19,367 nt of DNA from Proteobacteria bacterium UBA6729 (GTDB taxonomy: Bacteria > Pseudomonadota > Gammaproteobacteria > Porifericomitales > Porifericomitaceae). Positions 7,964 through 16,279 of the stretch are shown one piece after another (positions within the stretch are counted from its first letter, which is position 1; the number at the start of each line of letters is the position of its first letter). The position numbers and the translations under genes are program-made. The notes under the pieces were generated by a model. That model had not been told where the DNA came from, did not search any database, and was given only the letters and a program-made list of their open reading frames with translations. The DNA is taken from assembly GCA_002454015.1 (NCBI GenBank), contig DKIB01000088.1:1-19367 (forward strand). The letters are read 5' to 3'.

Positions 7964-8848
7964 TCAACCCGCAGCCACGCCCTGCAATCTCCGCTGCGCT
8001 TCCAGATAACGCTGCGCAGTGCCCCGAATGACCTCGGCAGGCAGGGGCGGTGGCGGTGAAGTTTTGTCCCAGCCACAGGATTCCAGGAAGTCACGTACAT
8101 ATTGCTTGTCAAAACTCGGCGGTGAACTGCCGGGCTGATACGCCTCCACGGGCCAGAACCGCGATGAGTCCGGCGTCAACAACTCATCGATCAGGTACAG
8201 GGTGCCTGCCTCATCCGTGCCAAACTCCAGCTTGGTGTCAGCGATAATGATACCACACGCACGTGCACAGGCAGACAACTCGCTGTAGATACGCAGGCTG
8301 AGTTCGCGCACCCGGGCGGCCAGCCCGGAACCGAGCAGTGTTTCGGTACGGCCATAATCAATGTTCTCATCATGTGCCCCCTGCCCGGCCTTGGTTGAGG
8401 GTGTGTACAGGGGTTCCGGCAGACGCTCTGCCTGACGCAACCCTGCTGGCAACGGCATGCCACACACCGCTCCGGTACGCTGATAATCTCCCCAGCCGGA
8501 ACCCGCCAGATAACCGCGCACAATGGCCTCCACCGGCAGCGGCTGTAGCCGCCTGACGACCATGGCACGGGCACAGAGCTCCGGACCGGCACCCGGTACC
8601 GCTGCAGCCACATCCACCCCGGCCAGGTGATTCAGGACCAGCCCGGCACTCCGCTGAAACCAGAACATTGACATCCCGGTCAGCACCTCACCCTTGCCGG
8701 GGATCAGCTCAGGCAGCACCACATCAAATGCCGAGATGCGATCTGATGCCACCATCAACAGGTGCTCCGCATCAATGCGGTACAACTCGCGCACCTTGCC
8801 CTGCCCGACCCGCTCCAGACCGGGCACCCCGTTGGTGACGGGATTCAT
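7964..8848 (-). CDS. purC: Phosphoribosylaminoimidazole-succinocarboxamide synthase (SAICAR synthase)
   Basis: This 294-residue cytoplasmic enzyme joins CAIR and aspartate using ATP in purine synthesis. Clear motifs are GKVRELY (17-23), ASDRISAFD (34-42), the first SAICAR signature PLPVEAIVRGYLAGSGW (103-119), the second IIADTKLEFG (201-210), and DELLTPDSSRFW (221-232). Its length matches the roughly 300-residue class also seen in yeast Ade1, not the roughly 237-residue E. coli class. The ATG at 8848 follows AGGAG with 8 bases of spacing; an in-frame GTG at 8875 lacks such support. The stop of the coding-like fragment upstream (TGA at 8864-8862) overlaps this ribosome-binding site, as in a tight operon. 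Confidence 0.95.
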   Translation of the reverse strand: MNPVTNGVPGLERVGQGKVRELYRIDAEHLLMVASDRISAFDVVLPELIPGKGEVLTGMSMFWFQRSAGLVLNHLAGVDVAAAVPGAGPELCARAMVVRRLQPLPVEAIVRGYLAGSGWGDYQRTGAVCGMPLPAGLRQAERLPEPLYTPSTKAGQGAHDENIDYGRTETLLGSGLAARVRELSLRIYSELSACARACGIIIADTKLEFGTDEAGTLYLIDELLTPDSSRFWPVEAYQPGSSPPSFDKQYVRDFLESCGWDKTSPPPPLPAEVIRGTAQRYLEAQRRLQGVAAG

Positions 8849-8861
8849 CCCGTACAGCTCC

Positions 8862-8999
8862 TCACCCGGGAGCACCCGAAACCATTTGCTCTCGTGGTAT
8901 CAGTCTGTAGTGTCTTTCGTCCGCCACGCCCAATTGTAGCACATCGTCGTTCTCAGTAATCGTCAGCTCAATAACCGCCACATCATCCACACCCGGAAA
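8862..8999 (-). pseudogene. Orphan coding-like tail abutting purC
   Basis: A 45-codon open stretch without a good start, bounded upstream by TAG at 9002-9000, ends 13 bases before the purC ATG. Its translation (including VAVIELTITENDDVLQLGV and ADERHYRLIPREQ) has the look of a real folded protein rather than a chance frame. The methyltransferase relic ends in another frame at 8983. Removing one G from the GGG near 8993 would join the two into one reading frame. It may therefore be the true C-terminus of that gene or the remnant of a separate lost gene. I do not recognise the family. Confidence 0.45.
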
Positions 9000-10151
9000 C
9001 TAACGTTCTGGTATCAATGTCAGTGGTCTTGATTTTGAGGCATTTAATGAGCTCGTCTCCGATGGCTTTCGCCAGTAATGGTGGTACGGCATTCCCGAGC
9101 TCCCGAAAACCATGCCATATCGTTCTGTGAAATTGGCACCAGTCAGGGAATCCATGAAGGCGTGCGGCTTCACGGACAGTAATGCAACGAGGAATCGTGG
9201 GGTGAATCGGTCTGGGGGCAGTATACGCCCCCTTGTCACTGGCGGTTCCAGCACGGAGTGTGTGGCATGGCTGGTCAGGATGTAGCTTGAAAAATCTACT
9301 AATCTTCCCGGTTTCTCCGGGTTGAGTACCTGCGAAGCTCTGCATGGAGGCATCCGTATGCGTGGAGCCAATATGCCCCCAGATCACCTTCTCGGTTTCC
9401 CGCCTGTGACACAGGGATAGATGGCCTCTCGGCTCAAAATCATAAGCTTTTTTAGACCCGTTATATGCTTTTTTCTGGCATCAATCCTGGCGTCTCTGCC
9501 AATAAGGTCCGCAATATTTTCCAGGTCCGATATTGCATCAAAGCTACTTGTATGTGGAGAAATTGAACCAAACAGCTCATAATGATTATCAGGATTCCCT
9601 CCGTGCGCAGGGTCAGGATAGCAAGGTGCCTCCATATCCGACCACTATCCAGGAAGGATCAAACGCTCCCGTCTTTGGGGAACCCCAAAGGTTGCAGCAT
9701 CAAGGATCCTGCTATGGCCACACAACAGCATAACCACTATGCTCAAATTCAGAAACAAGCCCCATAAGAAAGCCTTTATGGCGTCCAGTTGCAAGCCCCG
9801 GTACGTTCTCAAATACAAAGTATTTGGGCTGTAACTCTCGCACTATTCTGTGGCACTCAAATACCAGCCGATGCCGCTGTGAGAAAAGCCCTGACATGGC
9901 GGCCCGCAGACGACCACATCAACTGTACCACTAAAGCAACTCTCATGGAGGCCATCGTATATATCTCCTGTGGAAACCGCCGAGATATCATTGCATATAG
10001 TGGCCGAGTATGGAAAGTTCACATGATGCACCGAGCTGTGTATGGCATCGTACTCAGTGCTGGCAGCTATATCAAAACCAGCCGCTTCAAATCCCGGGGA
10101 CATGCCGCCACAATCAGAAAACAAATCAACAACTGTCGGTCGTTGGGTCAT
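8983..10151 (-). pseudogene. Degraded DNA (cytosine-5-)-methyltransferase
   Basis: The family blocks appear in the right order but in alternating frames. The SAM-binding motif I region VVDLFSDCGGMSPGFE and the catalytic Cys motif IV VVVCGPPCQGFSHSG lie at 10151-9873, followed by a stop at 9843. QPKYFVFENVPGL (motif VI) is in a second frame (about 9880-9712). LDAATFGVPQRRERLIL (motif VIII) is back in the first frame, ending at an in-frame TAG (9647-9645). The open frame then continues to 9384. The C-terminal block with ARLHGFPDW and ELGNAVPPLLAKAIG is again in the second frame (to 8983). So at least three frameshifts and one nonsense codon break it. The loop expected between motifs IV and VI also seems shortened, and motif I has Asp where Gly is usual. 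The region is A+T-richer than its neighbours, suggesting transfer. No partner endonuclease is recognisable. Function is very probably lost. Confidence 0.85.
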
Positions 10152-10202
10152 GGGCGGGCAGTGTACCACCCTTTTGCAGGAATTGTGTGCCCCCTGGCCT
10201 GC

Positions 10203-10607
10203 TCAGCCCTGCCCGGGCGGTATTGCCAGTGACGGGTGGTAGATCAGCTGCACCGTATTGCCAGCCGGGTCGGTGCAGTAGAAACTGCGGGCACCATCCC
10301 GATGCGTCTGTGGGGCCGCCCGTATCGGCACCTGATGGGACTGCAGGAAGGCATACCATTGATCCACGGCATCCGGTGCATTGATGACAAAGCCGATATG
10401 GTCCAGGGCAGGTCTCGCCGAGGCAACCTCGGCAACACGGTGCAATGCCAGATTATCGCTGCCGGAACTCAGGTAGACATTATCCGCATCCGGGCGCCAC
10501 TCGACCTGCATGCCAAGGATGGCCACATAGAAACGTTCACACTCTTCCAACTGCACCACATTCAGGGCCACATGATGCAGGCCCAGCATATTATCCGGTC
10601 TGGCCAT
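10203..10607 (-). CDS. VOC-superfamily (glyoxalase/dioxygenase fold) protein
   Basis: The 134-residue protein has the two beta-alpha-beta-beta-beta modules of the vicinal oxygen chelate fold. The first begins LHHVALNVVQLEECERFY (10-27) with LGMQVEWRP. The second begins LDHIGFVINAPDAVDQWY (68-85) and ends with FYCTDPAGNTVQLIY (109-123). Candidate metal ligands are H12 and H70; the usual Glu near the end of the fold is Gln here (Q120). The substrate cannot be told from sequence: glyoxalase I, fosfomycin-resistance and extradiol-dioxygenase relatives share the fold. The start is uncertain, with ATG 10607, ATG 10589 or TTG 10622 possible and none with a strong ribosome-binding site. It lies between the porin gene and the methyltransferase relic on the same strand. 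Confidence 0.85.
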   Translation of the reverse strand: MARPDNMLGLHHVALNVVQLEECERFYVAILGMQVEWRPDADNVYLSSGSDNLALHRVAEVASARPALDHIGFVINAPDAVDQWYAFLQSHQVPIRAAPQTHRDGARSFYCTDPAGNTVQLIYHPSLAIPPGQG

Positions 10608-10611
10608 GTGC

Positions 10612-10707
10612 TCAGACAGCAAATTCCGTGCACCAGGCAGCTACGGTCATGGCAGCCATATGCCCCTGTTGATTGCAATCTGCATGCTCATACCCCCGGT
10701 CTGTCAT
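10612..10707 (-). CDS. Possible small ORF upstream of the VOC gene
   Basis: A 31-codon frame starts at ATG 10707 and stops at 10612, four bases before the VOC ATG. That spacing is typical of coupled genes in this window. The sequence (MTDRGYEHADCNQQGHMAAM then TVAAWCTEFAV) resembles no family I know, and the ribosome-binding site is poor. It could be chance or a leader peptide. The rest of the 10623-10758 spacer contains a 10-bp palindrome, gattgcaatc (10671-10680), and no clear terminator. Confidence 0.2.
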   Translation of the reverse strand: MTDRGYEHADCNQQGHMAAMTVAAWCTEFAV

Positions 10708-10758
10708 TCCCGGGTCGGCACTGCGCCTCCCCAGGGCCGCCAGTCGACACCAACGCCA

Positions 10759-11901
10759 TCAGAAGGCCACCTGCGTGCGTAGCTGGAAGGCAGTGGGCGT
10801 ACTCCGTCCATCCGCACCGAGCACACGCACATAGTTGGCGGAGCCGCGGATGTTGGGGTTGGCATACCAGTTAACGCCCAGCATCAGCGCCCCCACATCA
10901 ATGCCGACATTGTTGCCATTATAAATGTCACCCAGTCGCAACGCATCGTAGCGTACCGCCAACTCCCAGGCACCCCGTGGCTCGACAGGTTCGACATTGC
11001 CAAAACTGCCGGTAGCCACCTTGTAGGCGCGTCGATCATGCGGGGTCAGGAACCAGCTGCCCTGTATGTAGTAACCATCGGCTTCGGCAGAGGTCCATGT
11101 GGAATCATAGTCGGCCCGGATATACTCCGCCTGCATGGAGTAAGGACCAACCAGCGCTGCCACCTCCAGGCCGATGGTATACAGGCTATCCACGGAGAGG
11201 TCTCGCCGGGCGTCACCCACATATACCCCGGCCAGTCTGGTGCCCAGATGAGCACCATAGCGTTGAGCCGGGTCCAGTCTGCCCATGCCGGGATAGTTAT
11301 AGTATTGCAGGCTGAGGCCACCATGCAACAGGCCGTCCTGACCTAGGGCACGGGTGCCGGTGCCACGTCCGGCCAGACCATAGCTGCTCGCCTTGTAGCG
11401 TTGATTGCCGTCAAACAATGCCAGGTTGAGTCTCCAGTTGGAGCCCTGCGTGGTCACGCCGACCCCTGTATTACGGGCAGGAGCAAAGGTGTTCACGGCC
11501 ATGGAGCGCTCCATGAAGGTGATATGTTTGGAGCTGGTCATCTGCTCCAGGCTGAAGGGCTGCTTGAAGTGGCCTACGGTGATTTTGACAGGCCATCCAG
11601 TGTAAACCAGATACTGATCATTGTAATCAATAGCATCTGCAAAATCGATCTGGCTTTTGTATTTCCAGTGTTCCCAAAGCCTGCCTTTGACATACAGGCG
11701 TGCCTGGCGCAGTTCAGTATGTTGCTCTGCCCCGTCATCATTATCAAAGACAGCAAAATCAACCTGCAGACGACCGCCGAGTTCTGCGCTGAAGGTGGCC
11801 TCACTGCCGAGCTGTATGCCAGCCTGCGTTGCTGGCACGAGCCACAGCATGCAGAGCGCAAGACAGAGCGCAAGAATACCCGGCCCGGGCTGCGATGCCA
11901 C
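10759..11901 (-). CDS. OprP/OprO-like phosphate-selective porin
   Basis: The roughly 380-residue outer-membrane beta-barrel precursor has a hydrophobic signal (ILALCLALCMLWLVPATQA, cut near residue 27). Alternating barrel strands follow, and it ends in a terminal Phe (QLRTQVAF), the usual outer-membrane assembly signal. The block GHFKQPFSLEQMTSSKHITF (110-129) followed by MERS is the hallmark of the OprO/OprP porin family, which passes phosphate or polyphosphate as trimers. It is shorter than Pseudomonas OprP (about 440). The start is uncertain: GTG at 11901 lies one base after the rplQ stop with GGG 8 bases upstream, but this signal lacks basic residues. A TTG at 11955 inside rplQ would add an Arg-containing N-terminus. 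It is co-directional with the alpha operon and may be read through from it. Confidence 0.88.
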   Translation of the reverse strand: MASQPGPGILALCLALCMLWLVPATQAGIQLGSEATFSAELGGRLQVDFAVFDNDDGAEQHTELRQARLYVKGRLWEHWKYKSQIDFADAIDYNDQYLVYTGWPVKITVGHFKQPFSLEQMTSSKHITFMERSMAVNTFAPARNTGVGVTTQGSNWRLNLALFDGNQRYKASSYGLAGRGTGTRALGQDGLLHGGLSLQYYNYPGMGRLDPAQRYGAHLGTRLAGVYVGDARRDLSVDSLYTIGLEVAALVGPYSMQAEYIRADYDSTWTSAEADGYYIQGSWFLTPHDRRAYKVATGSFGNVEPVEPRGAWELAVRYDALRLGDIYNGNNVGIDVGALMLGVNWYANPNIRGSANYVRVLGADGRSTPTAFQLRTQVAF

Positions 11902-11902
11902 G

Positions 11903-12283
11903 CTACTGACCCTGTTGCAGTTGAGCAGTCCTATCGACCAGTTCAACCAGCGCAATGGGAGCCTGGTCGCCCGACCTGAAGCCGGTCTTGAGAATGCGCA
12001 GGTAGCCCCCGGGGCGCTGCCGATAATGGGGACCCAGATCGGTAAACAGGCGGGTCACCGTTTCCCGATCACGCAGTCTGGAAAAAGCCAGCCGGCGATT
12101 GGAGAGGCTGTCAGTCCCGGCCAGAGTAATCAATGGCTCAACAACTCGCCGCAGTTCCTTGGCACGGGGCACAGTGGTGGTAATACGACCATGGCCGAGC
12201 AGAGACACCGCCATATTGCGAAACATGGCCTTGCGGTGGGAACTGTTACGTCCGAGTTTCCTGCCTGAGCAACGATGACGCAT
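11903..12283 (-). CDS. rplQ: 50S ribosomal protein L17
   Basis: The 126-residue large-subunit protein is nearly identical in length to E. coli L17 (127). The N-terminal [20 protein letters not shown] and the following [20 protein letters not shown] are characteristic. L17 lies near the peptide exit tunnel. Its ATG overlaps the rpoA stop as TGATG (12285-12281). As the usual last gene of the alpha operon it would normally be followed by a terminator, but here the porin reading frame follows with essentially no gap. Confidence 0.97.
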   Translation of the reverse strand: MRHRCSGRKLGRNSSHRKAMFRNMAVSLLGHGRITTTVPRAKELRRVVEPLITLAGTDSLSNRRLAFSRLRDRETVTRLFTDLGPHYRQRPGGYLRILKTGFRSGDQAPIALVELVDRTAQLQQGQ

Positions 12284-13317
12284 CAGTCACTCCCTTTTTG
12301 ATCTTCGTCGCTGCGGTGGTGCGCCACCGGCAGATTCTCCGGTGGCCAGCCCTCCAGGGTGGTGCCCAATTCCAGGCCCCTGGAGGAGAGCACCTCGGTG
12401 ATCTCATTAAGAGACTTGCGCCCCAGGTTGGGGGTGCGTAACAATTCACTGCGGGTCTTCTGCACCAGGTCGCCAATATAGTGTATATTCTCGGCCTTCA
12501 GACAGTTGGCGGAGCGTACGGTAAGGTCCAGTTCGTCCACGGACTGTATGTACAGGGCATCAAACTGCGGGACCCTCACACCAGCCTTGTCCTGTTGCAG
12601 CTCGCTGACATTGATATCCACGAAGGTAGACAACTGCTCTACAAAGGTACGCACCCCCTTGCTCACTGCATCCTTGGGACTGAGGGTACCATTGGTTTCC
12701 ACCTCCAGGATCAGTTTGTCCATGTCGGTACGGCCCTCAACACGGGTACTCTCTACGTTGTAAGAGACCTTGCGCACCGGCGTGAATGAGGCATCCAGAC
12801 CCAAGTCACCAACGGTAACAGCACTGCTCTCTTCTTCCGAGCGAGTTTCTGCAGTTGGTGCAGGCTGGTAACCAATACCACGCTGTACCGTCAGTGTCAT
12901 ACGCAGTGTGATCGGCTTGGTAAGATGCGCGATAACATGCTCCGGGTTCATGACCTCAATATCATGGCTCGTGGATACATCCCCGGCAGTCAACTCGCCG
13001 GGACCCTGTTTGCTGACCTCCAGTTCCGCCTGATCACGTACCTCCATGCGTACCACCACATTCTTCAGGTTCAGTAACACATCGGTAACGTCCTCCTGTA
13101 CCCCTTCCAGCGCAGTATATTCATGCAACACATTGTCTATACGCGCCTTGACGATAGCGCAACCCGGCATGGATGAGAGCAAGATCCTGCGCAGGGCATT
13201 GCCCAGGGTATAGCCATACCCCCGGTCCAGTGGCTCAACAATCAGCCTGGACCAATTTGCTCCCAGCTCCTCAATCTGGATACAGTTCGGCCTTAAAATT
13301 TCCCTCACTGGCGCCAT
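12283..13317 (-). CDS. rpoA: RNA polymerase subunit alpha
   Basis: The 344-residue protein has the N-terminal dimerisation domain ([20 protein letters not shown], about 29-48, is the conserved alpha motif). A linker follows, then the C-terminal domain that contacts DNA UP elements and activators ([32 protein letters not shown]). It is about 15 residues longer than E. coli alpha. Extra residues include an acidic [13 protein letters not shown] stretch near residue 165-180, where E. coli has a shorter loop. GGAGGAG 4 bases before ATG 13317 fixes this start against an upstream in-frame ATG at 13356. Confidence 0.97.
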   Translation of the reverse strand: MAPVREILRPNCIQIEELGANWSRLIVEPLDRGYGYTLGNALRRILLSSMPGCAIVKARIDNVLHEYTALEGVQEDVTDVLLNLKNVVVRMEVRDQAELEVSKQGPGELTAGDVSTSHDIEVMNPEHVIAHLTKPITLRMTLTVQRGIGYQPAPTAETRSEEESSAVTVGDLGLDASFTPVRKVSYNVESTRVEGRTDMDKLILEVETNGTLSPKDAVSKGVRTFVEQLSTFVDINVSELQQDKAGVRVPQFDALYIQSVDELDLTVRSANCLKAENIHYIGDLVQKTRSELLRTPNLGRKSLNEITEVLSSRGLELGTTLEGWPPENLPVAHHRSDEDQKGSD

Positions 13318-13336
13318 GGTTCTCCTCCGAATATCA

Positions 13337-13957
13337 TCACTTGGAATAGAGCTCAATGATCAGGCTCTCGTTAATTTCATCGGGCAGCTCACTGCGCTCC
13401 GGCCGTCGCTTGAACTTCCCGGAGAGTTTGTTGGTATCCACATCAACCCAATCCGGAAATCCCAATTGCCCGGCACAGTCCAGCGAGAACTTGATACGTG
13501 CCTGCTGTCTGGCCTTGTCCCGCACGATGATCTGATCATCCGGATTGACCTGACAGGACGGTATGGTAACGGTTCGGCCATTCACTGCTATCGCCTTGTG
13601 GCTGACCAGCTGCCGGGCCTCGTTACGCGTGGCCCCAAAACCCATGCGATAGACCACATTATCCAGACGCCCCTCCAGCAGCTGCAACAGGTTTTCTCCT
13701 GTGGAACCCTTGCGCCGGGCGGCCTCACGGTAATAGTTGCGGAACTGACGCTCCAACACGCAGTACATGCGCCGCAGCTTCTGCTTCTCACGCAATTGCA
13801 GGGCATAATCAGAAGGACGACGCTGCCGGGCCTCGCGCTCGCCAGGCGGCTTGTCAATTGCGCACTTTGTTTCGATCTGCCGGGTGCGGCTCTTCAACAG
13901 CAGGTCCGTACCTTCACGACGGCTCAATTTGCAACTGGGTCCGGTATATCTTGCCAT
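13337..13957 (-). CDS. rpsD: 30S ribosomal protein S4
   Basis: The 206-residue primary 16S rRNA-binding protein has exactly the E. coli length. It shows the N-terminal [20 protein letters not shown], the S4 RNA-binding domain ([20 protein letters not shown] then LVSHKAI) and the C-terminal LIIELYSK. Only two Cys lie near the N-terminus (positions 9 and 31), so a four-Cys zinc site is absent. The start at 13957 is supported by GGAGG 7 bases upstream; the in-frame sequence further upstream overlaps rpsK. In E. coli S4 represses translation of the alpha operon, but I cannot see the target structure here. Confidence 0.97.
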   Translation of the reverse strand: MARYTGPSCKLSRREGTDLLLKSRTRQIETKCAIDKPPGEREARQRRPSDYALQLREKQKLRRMYCVLERQFRNYYREAARRKGSTGENLLQLLEGRLDNVVYRMGFGATRNEARQLVSHKAIAVNGRTVTIPSCQVNPDDQIIVRDKARQQARIKFSLDCAGQLGFPDWVDVDTNKLSGKFKRRPERSELPDEINESLIIELYSK

Positions 13958-13971
13958 AACGATGCCTCCAC

Positions 13972-14403
13972 CTACACCCGGCGCCGCTTGGGTGGGCGAC
14001 AACCATTATGTGGAATGGGGGTGGTATCTGTAATGCTGACGATCTTCAGCCCGGATGCATTCAGGGCGCGGATAGCGGATTCCCGCCCGGGGCCCGGCCC
14101 GCGCACATGCACCTCCACACTCTTCAGACCATTATCCTGCACCAACTTGCTGACATTACGCGAAGCCACCTGGGCAGCAAACGGCGTGCTCTTGCGGGAA
14201 CCCTTGAAGCCACTGCTACCGGCGGTTGCCCACGCCAGGGTATTACCCTGCTTGTCGGTAACCGTGATCACGGTGTTGTTAAACGTAGCCTGGATATGCA
14301 CGATACCATCGCTGACATCACGGCGGATCCGCTTCTTGCCCGCAGTTGACTTATGCCGGGCCTGCTGTTGCGGCTGGGTCTTCCGGGCTTTCTGTCTGGA
14401 CAT
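13972..14403 (-). CDS. rpsK: 30S ribosomal protein S11
   Basis: This 143-residue platform protein is recognised by [40 protein letters not shown] and the C-terminal [18 protein letters not shown], where the Asn-Gly is a known isoaspartate site in the family. It is about 14 residues longer than E. coli S11 because of a basic, Gln-rich N-terminus ([19 protein letters not shown]). It starts 3 bases after the rpsM stop and ends 14 bases before rpsD. Confidence 0.97.
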   Translation of the reverse strand: MSRQKARKTQPQQQARHKSTAGKKRIRRDVSDGIVHIQATFNNTVITVTDKQGNTLAWATAGSSGFKGSRKSTPFAAQVASRNVSKLVQDNGLKSVEVHVRGPGPGRESAIRALNASGLKIVSITDTTPIPHNGCRPPKRRRV

Positions 14404-14406
14404 TCC

Positions 14407-14778
14407 TCAGGCCTCTCTCTTGCGATTGCTGCGCCGCGCCTTGGGTCCCTTGCGGGTCCTGGCGTTGGTACGAGTACGCTGGCCATGCACCGGCAGACGC
14501 CGACGATGCCGCTGTCCACAATAACAGCCGAGATCCATCAACCGCTTGATGTTCATGCCGACAATGCGACGCTTGTCGCCCTCCACCTCTCGCTTGTCAA
14601 CCTCGGCACGCACCTGACCGACCTGCTGTTCAGTCAGTTTGCGCAGCTGGGTGGCCGGAGTCACACCAACGGCCTTGCATATATCCAGTGCCGTAGCCCG
14701 GCCTATACCGTAAATGTACGTCAACGCCACCCCCAGATGCCGGTCTGCCTGCAGATTTATGCCCGCTATTCTGGCCAT
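14407..14778 (-). CDS. rpsM: 30S ribosomal protein S13
   Basis: This 123-residue head protein contacts tRNA and forms the B1 bridges to the large subunit. The start [20 protein letters not shown] and [19 protein letters not shown] are diagnostic. The C-terminus, with [15 protein letters not shown] and basic residues, is the usual tRNA-contacting tail. GAGGAGG lies 7 bases before the ATG, and rpmJ ends 13 bases upstream. Confidence 0.97.
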   Translation of the reverse strand: MARIAGINLQADRHLGVALTYIYGIGRATALDICKAVGVTPATQLRKLTEQQVGQVRAEVDKREVEGDKRRIVGMNIKRLMDLGCYCGQRHRRRLPVHGQRTRTNARTRKGPKARRSNRKREA

Positions 14779-14791
14779 ACGGATACCCTCC

Positions 14792-14905
14792 TCAACCCTG
14801 CCTTTGCTTGTGTCTGGGATCTTTGCAAATCACCAGCACCCGCCCATTGCGCCGGATGATCTTGCAATCTCTGCAGATGCGTTTCACTGAAGTTCTGACC
14901 TTCAT
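14792..14905 (-). CDS. rpmJ: 50S ribosomal protein L36
   Basis: A 37-residue basic protein is encoded between secY and rpsM, the classic place for rpmJ. The sequence starts [19 protein letters not shown] and ends [11 protein letters not shown], carrying the Cys-Cys-Cys-His zinc-ribbon ligands (C11, C14, C27, H32). This is therefore the zinc-binding form of L36. The spacing to the secY stop is 15 bases. Confidence 0.95.
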   Translation of the reverse strand: MKVRTSVKRICRDCKIIRRNGRVLVICKDPRHKQRQG

Positions 14906-14920
14906 GGCTACCCCGTCGGC

Positions 14921-16279
14921 TCAGCGACGCCTCCCACCCTTCAGATTGGCTTTTTTCAGCAGTGAGTCGTACTGGTGCGACATGAGATGCGCCTGTACCT
15001 GGGCCATGAAATCCATGACCACCACTACGATAATCAACAATGATGTGCCGCCAAAATAAAACGGCACACTCAACTTGTACAACAATAATTCAGGCATCAG
15101 ACAAATTGTGGTGATGTAGACAGCACCCGCCGTTGTCAGCCGCAACAACACCTTGTCCAGGTACTGGGCGGTCTGGTTGCCCGGGCGCAACCCTGCCACA
15201 AAGGCACCACTACGCTTCAGGTTATCCGCAATCTCGTTGGAATCAAACACCAGCGCGGTGTAGAAGAAGCAGAAGAAGGAGATGCCGAGGGCAAACAGCC
15301 CCATGTACAACGGATTGCCGGGTTGCAACATGGTTGCCACATCCTGCAGGAGCCCGGGGCCACCACCCTCACCAAACCAACGGGCTACAGTGGACGGGAA
15401 CAGGATCAGGCTGGAGGCGAAGATCGGCGGAATCACCCCGGCCATGTTCAACTTCAGGGGCATGTGGTTGGCCCGGCCTGAATAGGCACCCCCCGGCATC
15501 TGTCGCTTGGCATAGTTGACCGGGATGCGACGCTGACCCATCTCAATAAATGCCACCAGTGCCGTTACCGCCACTGCCAGTAACCCCAGACCGAACAGCA
15601 GGGGGATACCCAGTTCGCCGGTACGTGCCAGCTCGGCAGTACCACCGATGGCAGCCGGGAGCCCGGCTACAATGCTGGCGAAGATAATCATGGAGATGCC
15701 ATTCCCTACACCGCGCTCGGTAATCTGTTCACCCAACCATACCAGAAACATGGTACCGGTCACCAGCGATATGGACGCGGTAATACGAAAGCCCGGACCC
15801 GGCTCAAGCACCACGGGCCCACTCGCAGTTGGCTGGATGGATTCAAACCCGTAGGCCACAGCCATGGACTGCATGACCGCCAACAGCACCGTCAGATAGC
15901 GCGTGTAGCTGGTAAGTTTGCGACGCCCTGACTCGCCCTCCTTGCGCAACTGCTTCAAACGCGGTTCTACCGCGGAAAACATCTGCACCACAATGGAGGC
16001 GGTAATGTAAGGTACCACACTCAGCGTGCATACCGAAAAGCGTTCCAGGGCACCACCGGAAAACAGATTGAACACATCCAGAATGGTGCCCTGATTCTGT
16101 TGCAGGAAATCGCCCAGCGCCAGGGGATTGATGCCCGGTACCGGAACATGCGTAAAGACGCGGTAGACGAACAGGGCCAGCAACAGAAACAGCAGGCGCT
16201 GCTTCAATTCGGTAAGCTGACCAAAGGCCCCACCACTCCGTGCCCCCCGTGTCACTACCGAGGCTGCAGCCGCCGCCAT
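14921..16279 (-). CDS. secY: Protein translocase channel subunit SecY
   Basis: The 452-residue inner-membrane protein has ten hydrophobic helices and forms the SecYEG channel for exported and membrane proteins. Recognisable parts are VPVPGIN near the first periplasmic plug region, VPYITASIVVQMFSAVEPRL, the cytoplasmic loop QRRIPVNYAKRQ, and the C-terminal MDFMAQVQAHLMSHQYDSLL. The length is close to E. coli SecY (443). The ATG shares its A with the rplO stop (TGATG at 16281-16277). A slightly longer Ala-rich N-terminus (MAAAAAS) is the only oddity. Confidence 0.97.
   Translation of the reverse strand: MAAAAASVVTRGARSGGAFGQLTELKQRLLFLLLALFVYRVFTHVPVPGINPLALGDFLQQNQGTILDVFNLFSGGALERFSVCTLSVVPYITASIVVQMFSAVEPRLKQLRKEGESGRRKLTSYTRYLTVLLAVMQSMAVAYGFESIQPTASGPVVLEPGPGFRITASISLVTGTMFLVWLGEQITERGVGNGISMIIFASIVAGLPAAIGGTAELARTGELGIPLLFGLGLLAVAVTALVAFIEMGQRRIPVNYAKRQMPGGAYSGRANHMPLKLNMAGVIPPIFASSLILFPSTVARWFGEGGGPGLLQDVATMLQPGNPLYMGLFALGISFFCFFYTALVFDSNEIADNLKRSGAFVAGLRPGNQTAQYLDKVLLRLTTAGAVYITTICLMPELLLYKLSVPFYFGGTSLLIIVVVVMDFMAQVQAHLMSHQYDSLLKKANLKGGRRR

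Noticed and set aside
7961..7973. Sequence ggttcaaccc resembling a tRNA T-loop
   Set aside because: It lies over the purC stop codon, and no acceptor stem, anticodon arm or D-arm can be found around it.
8849..10202. Search for a cognate restriction endonuclease, insertion sequence or flanking direct repeats around the methyltransferase
   Set aside because: No second nuclease-like frame, transposase or convincing flanking repeats could be seen by eye.
9789..10232. Plus-strand 147-codon frame in the methyltransferase region
   Set aside because: The opposite strand carries unmistakable methyltransferase motifs I and IV; the plus-strand product has no recognisable features.
10701..10707. Single CTGTCAT heptamer resembling a Pho-box half-site
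   Set aside because: There is no second heptamer at 11-base spacing, and no suitably oriented gene starts next to it.
13316..14524. Plus-strand open frame of 402 codons across rpsD, rpsK and rpsM
   Set aside because: It spans three conserved ribosomal genes on the opposite strand and crosses their junctions, so it is a chance frame.
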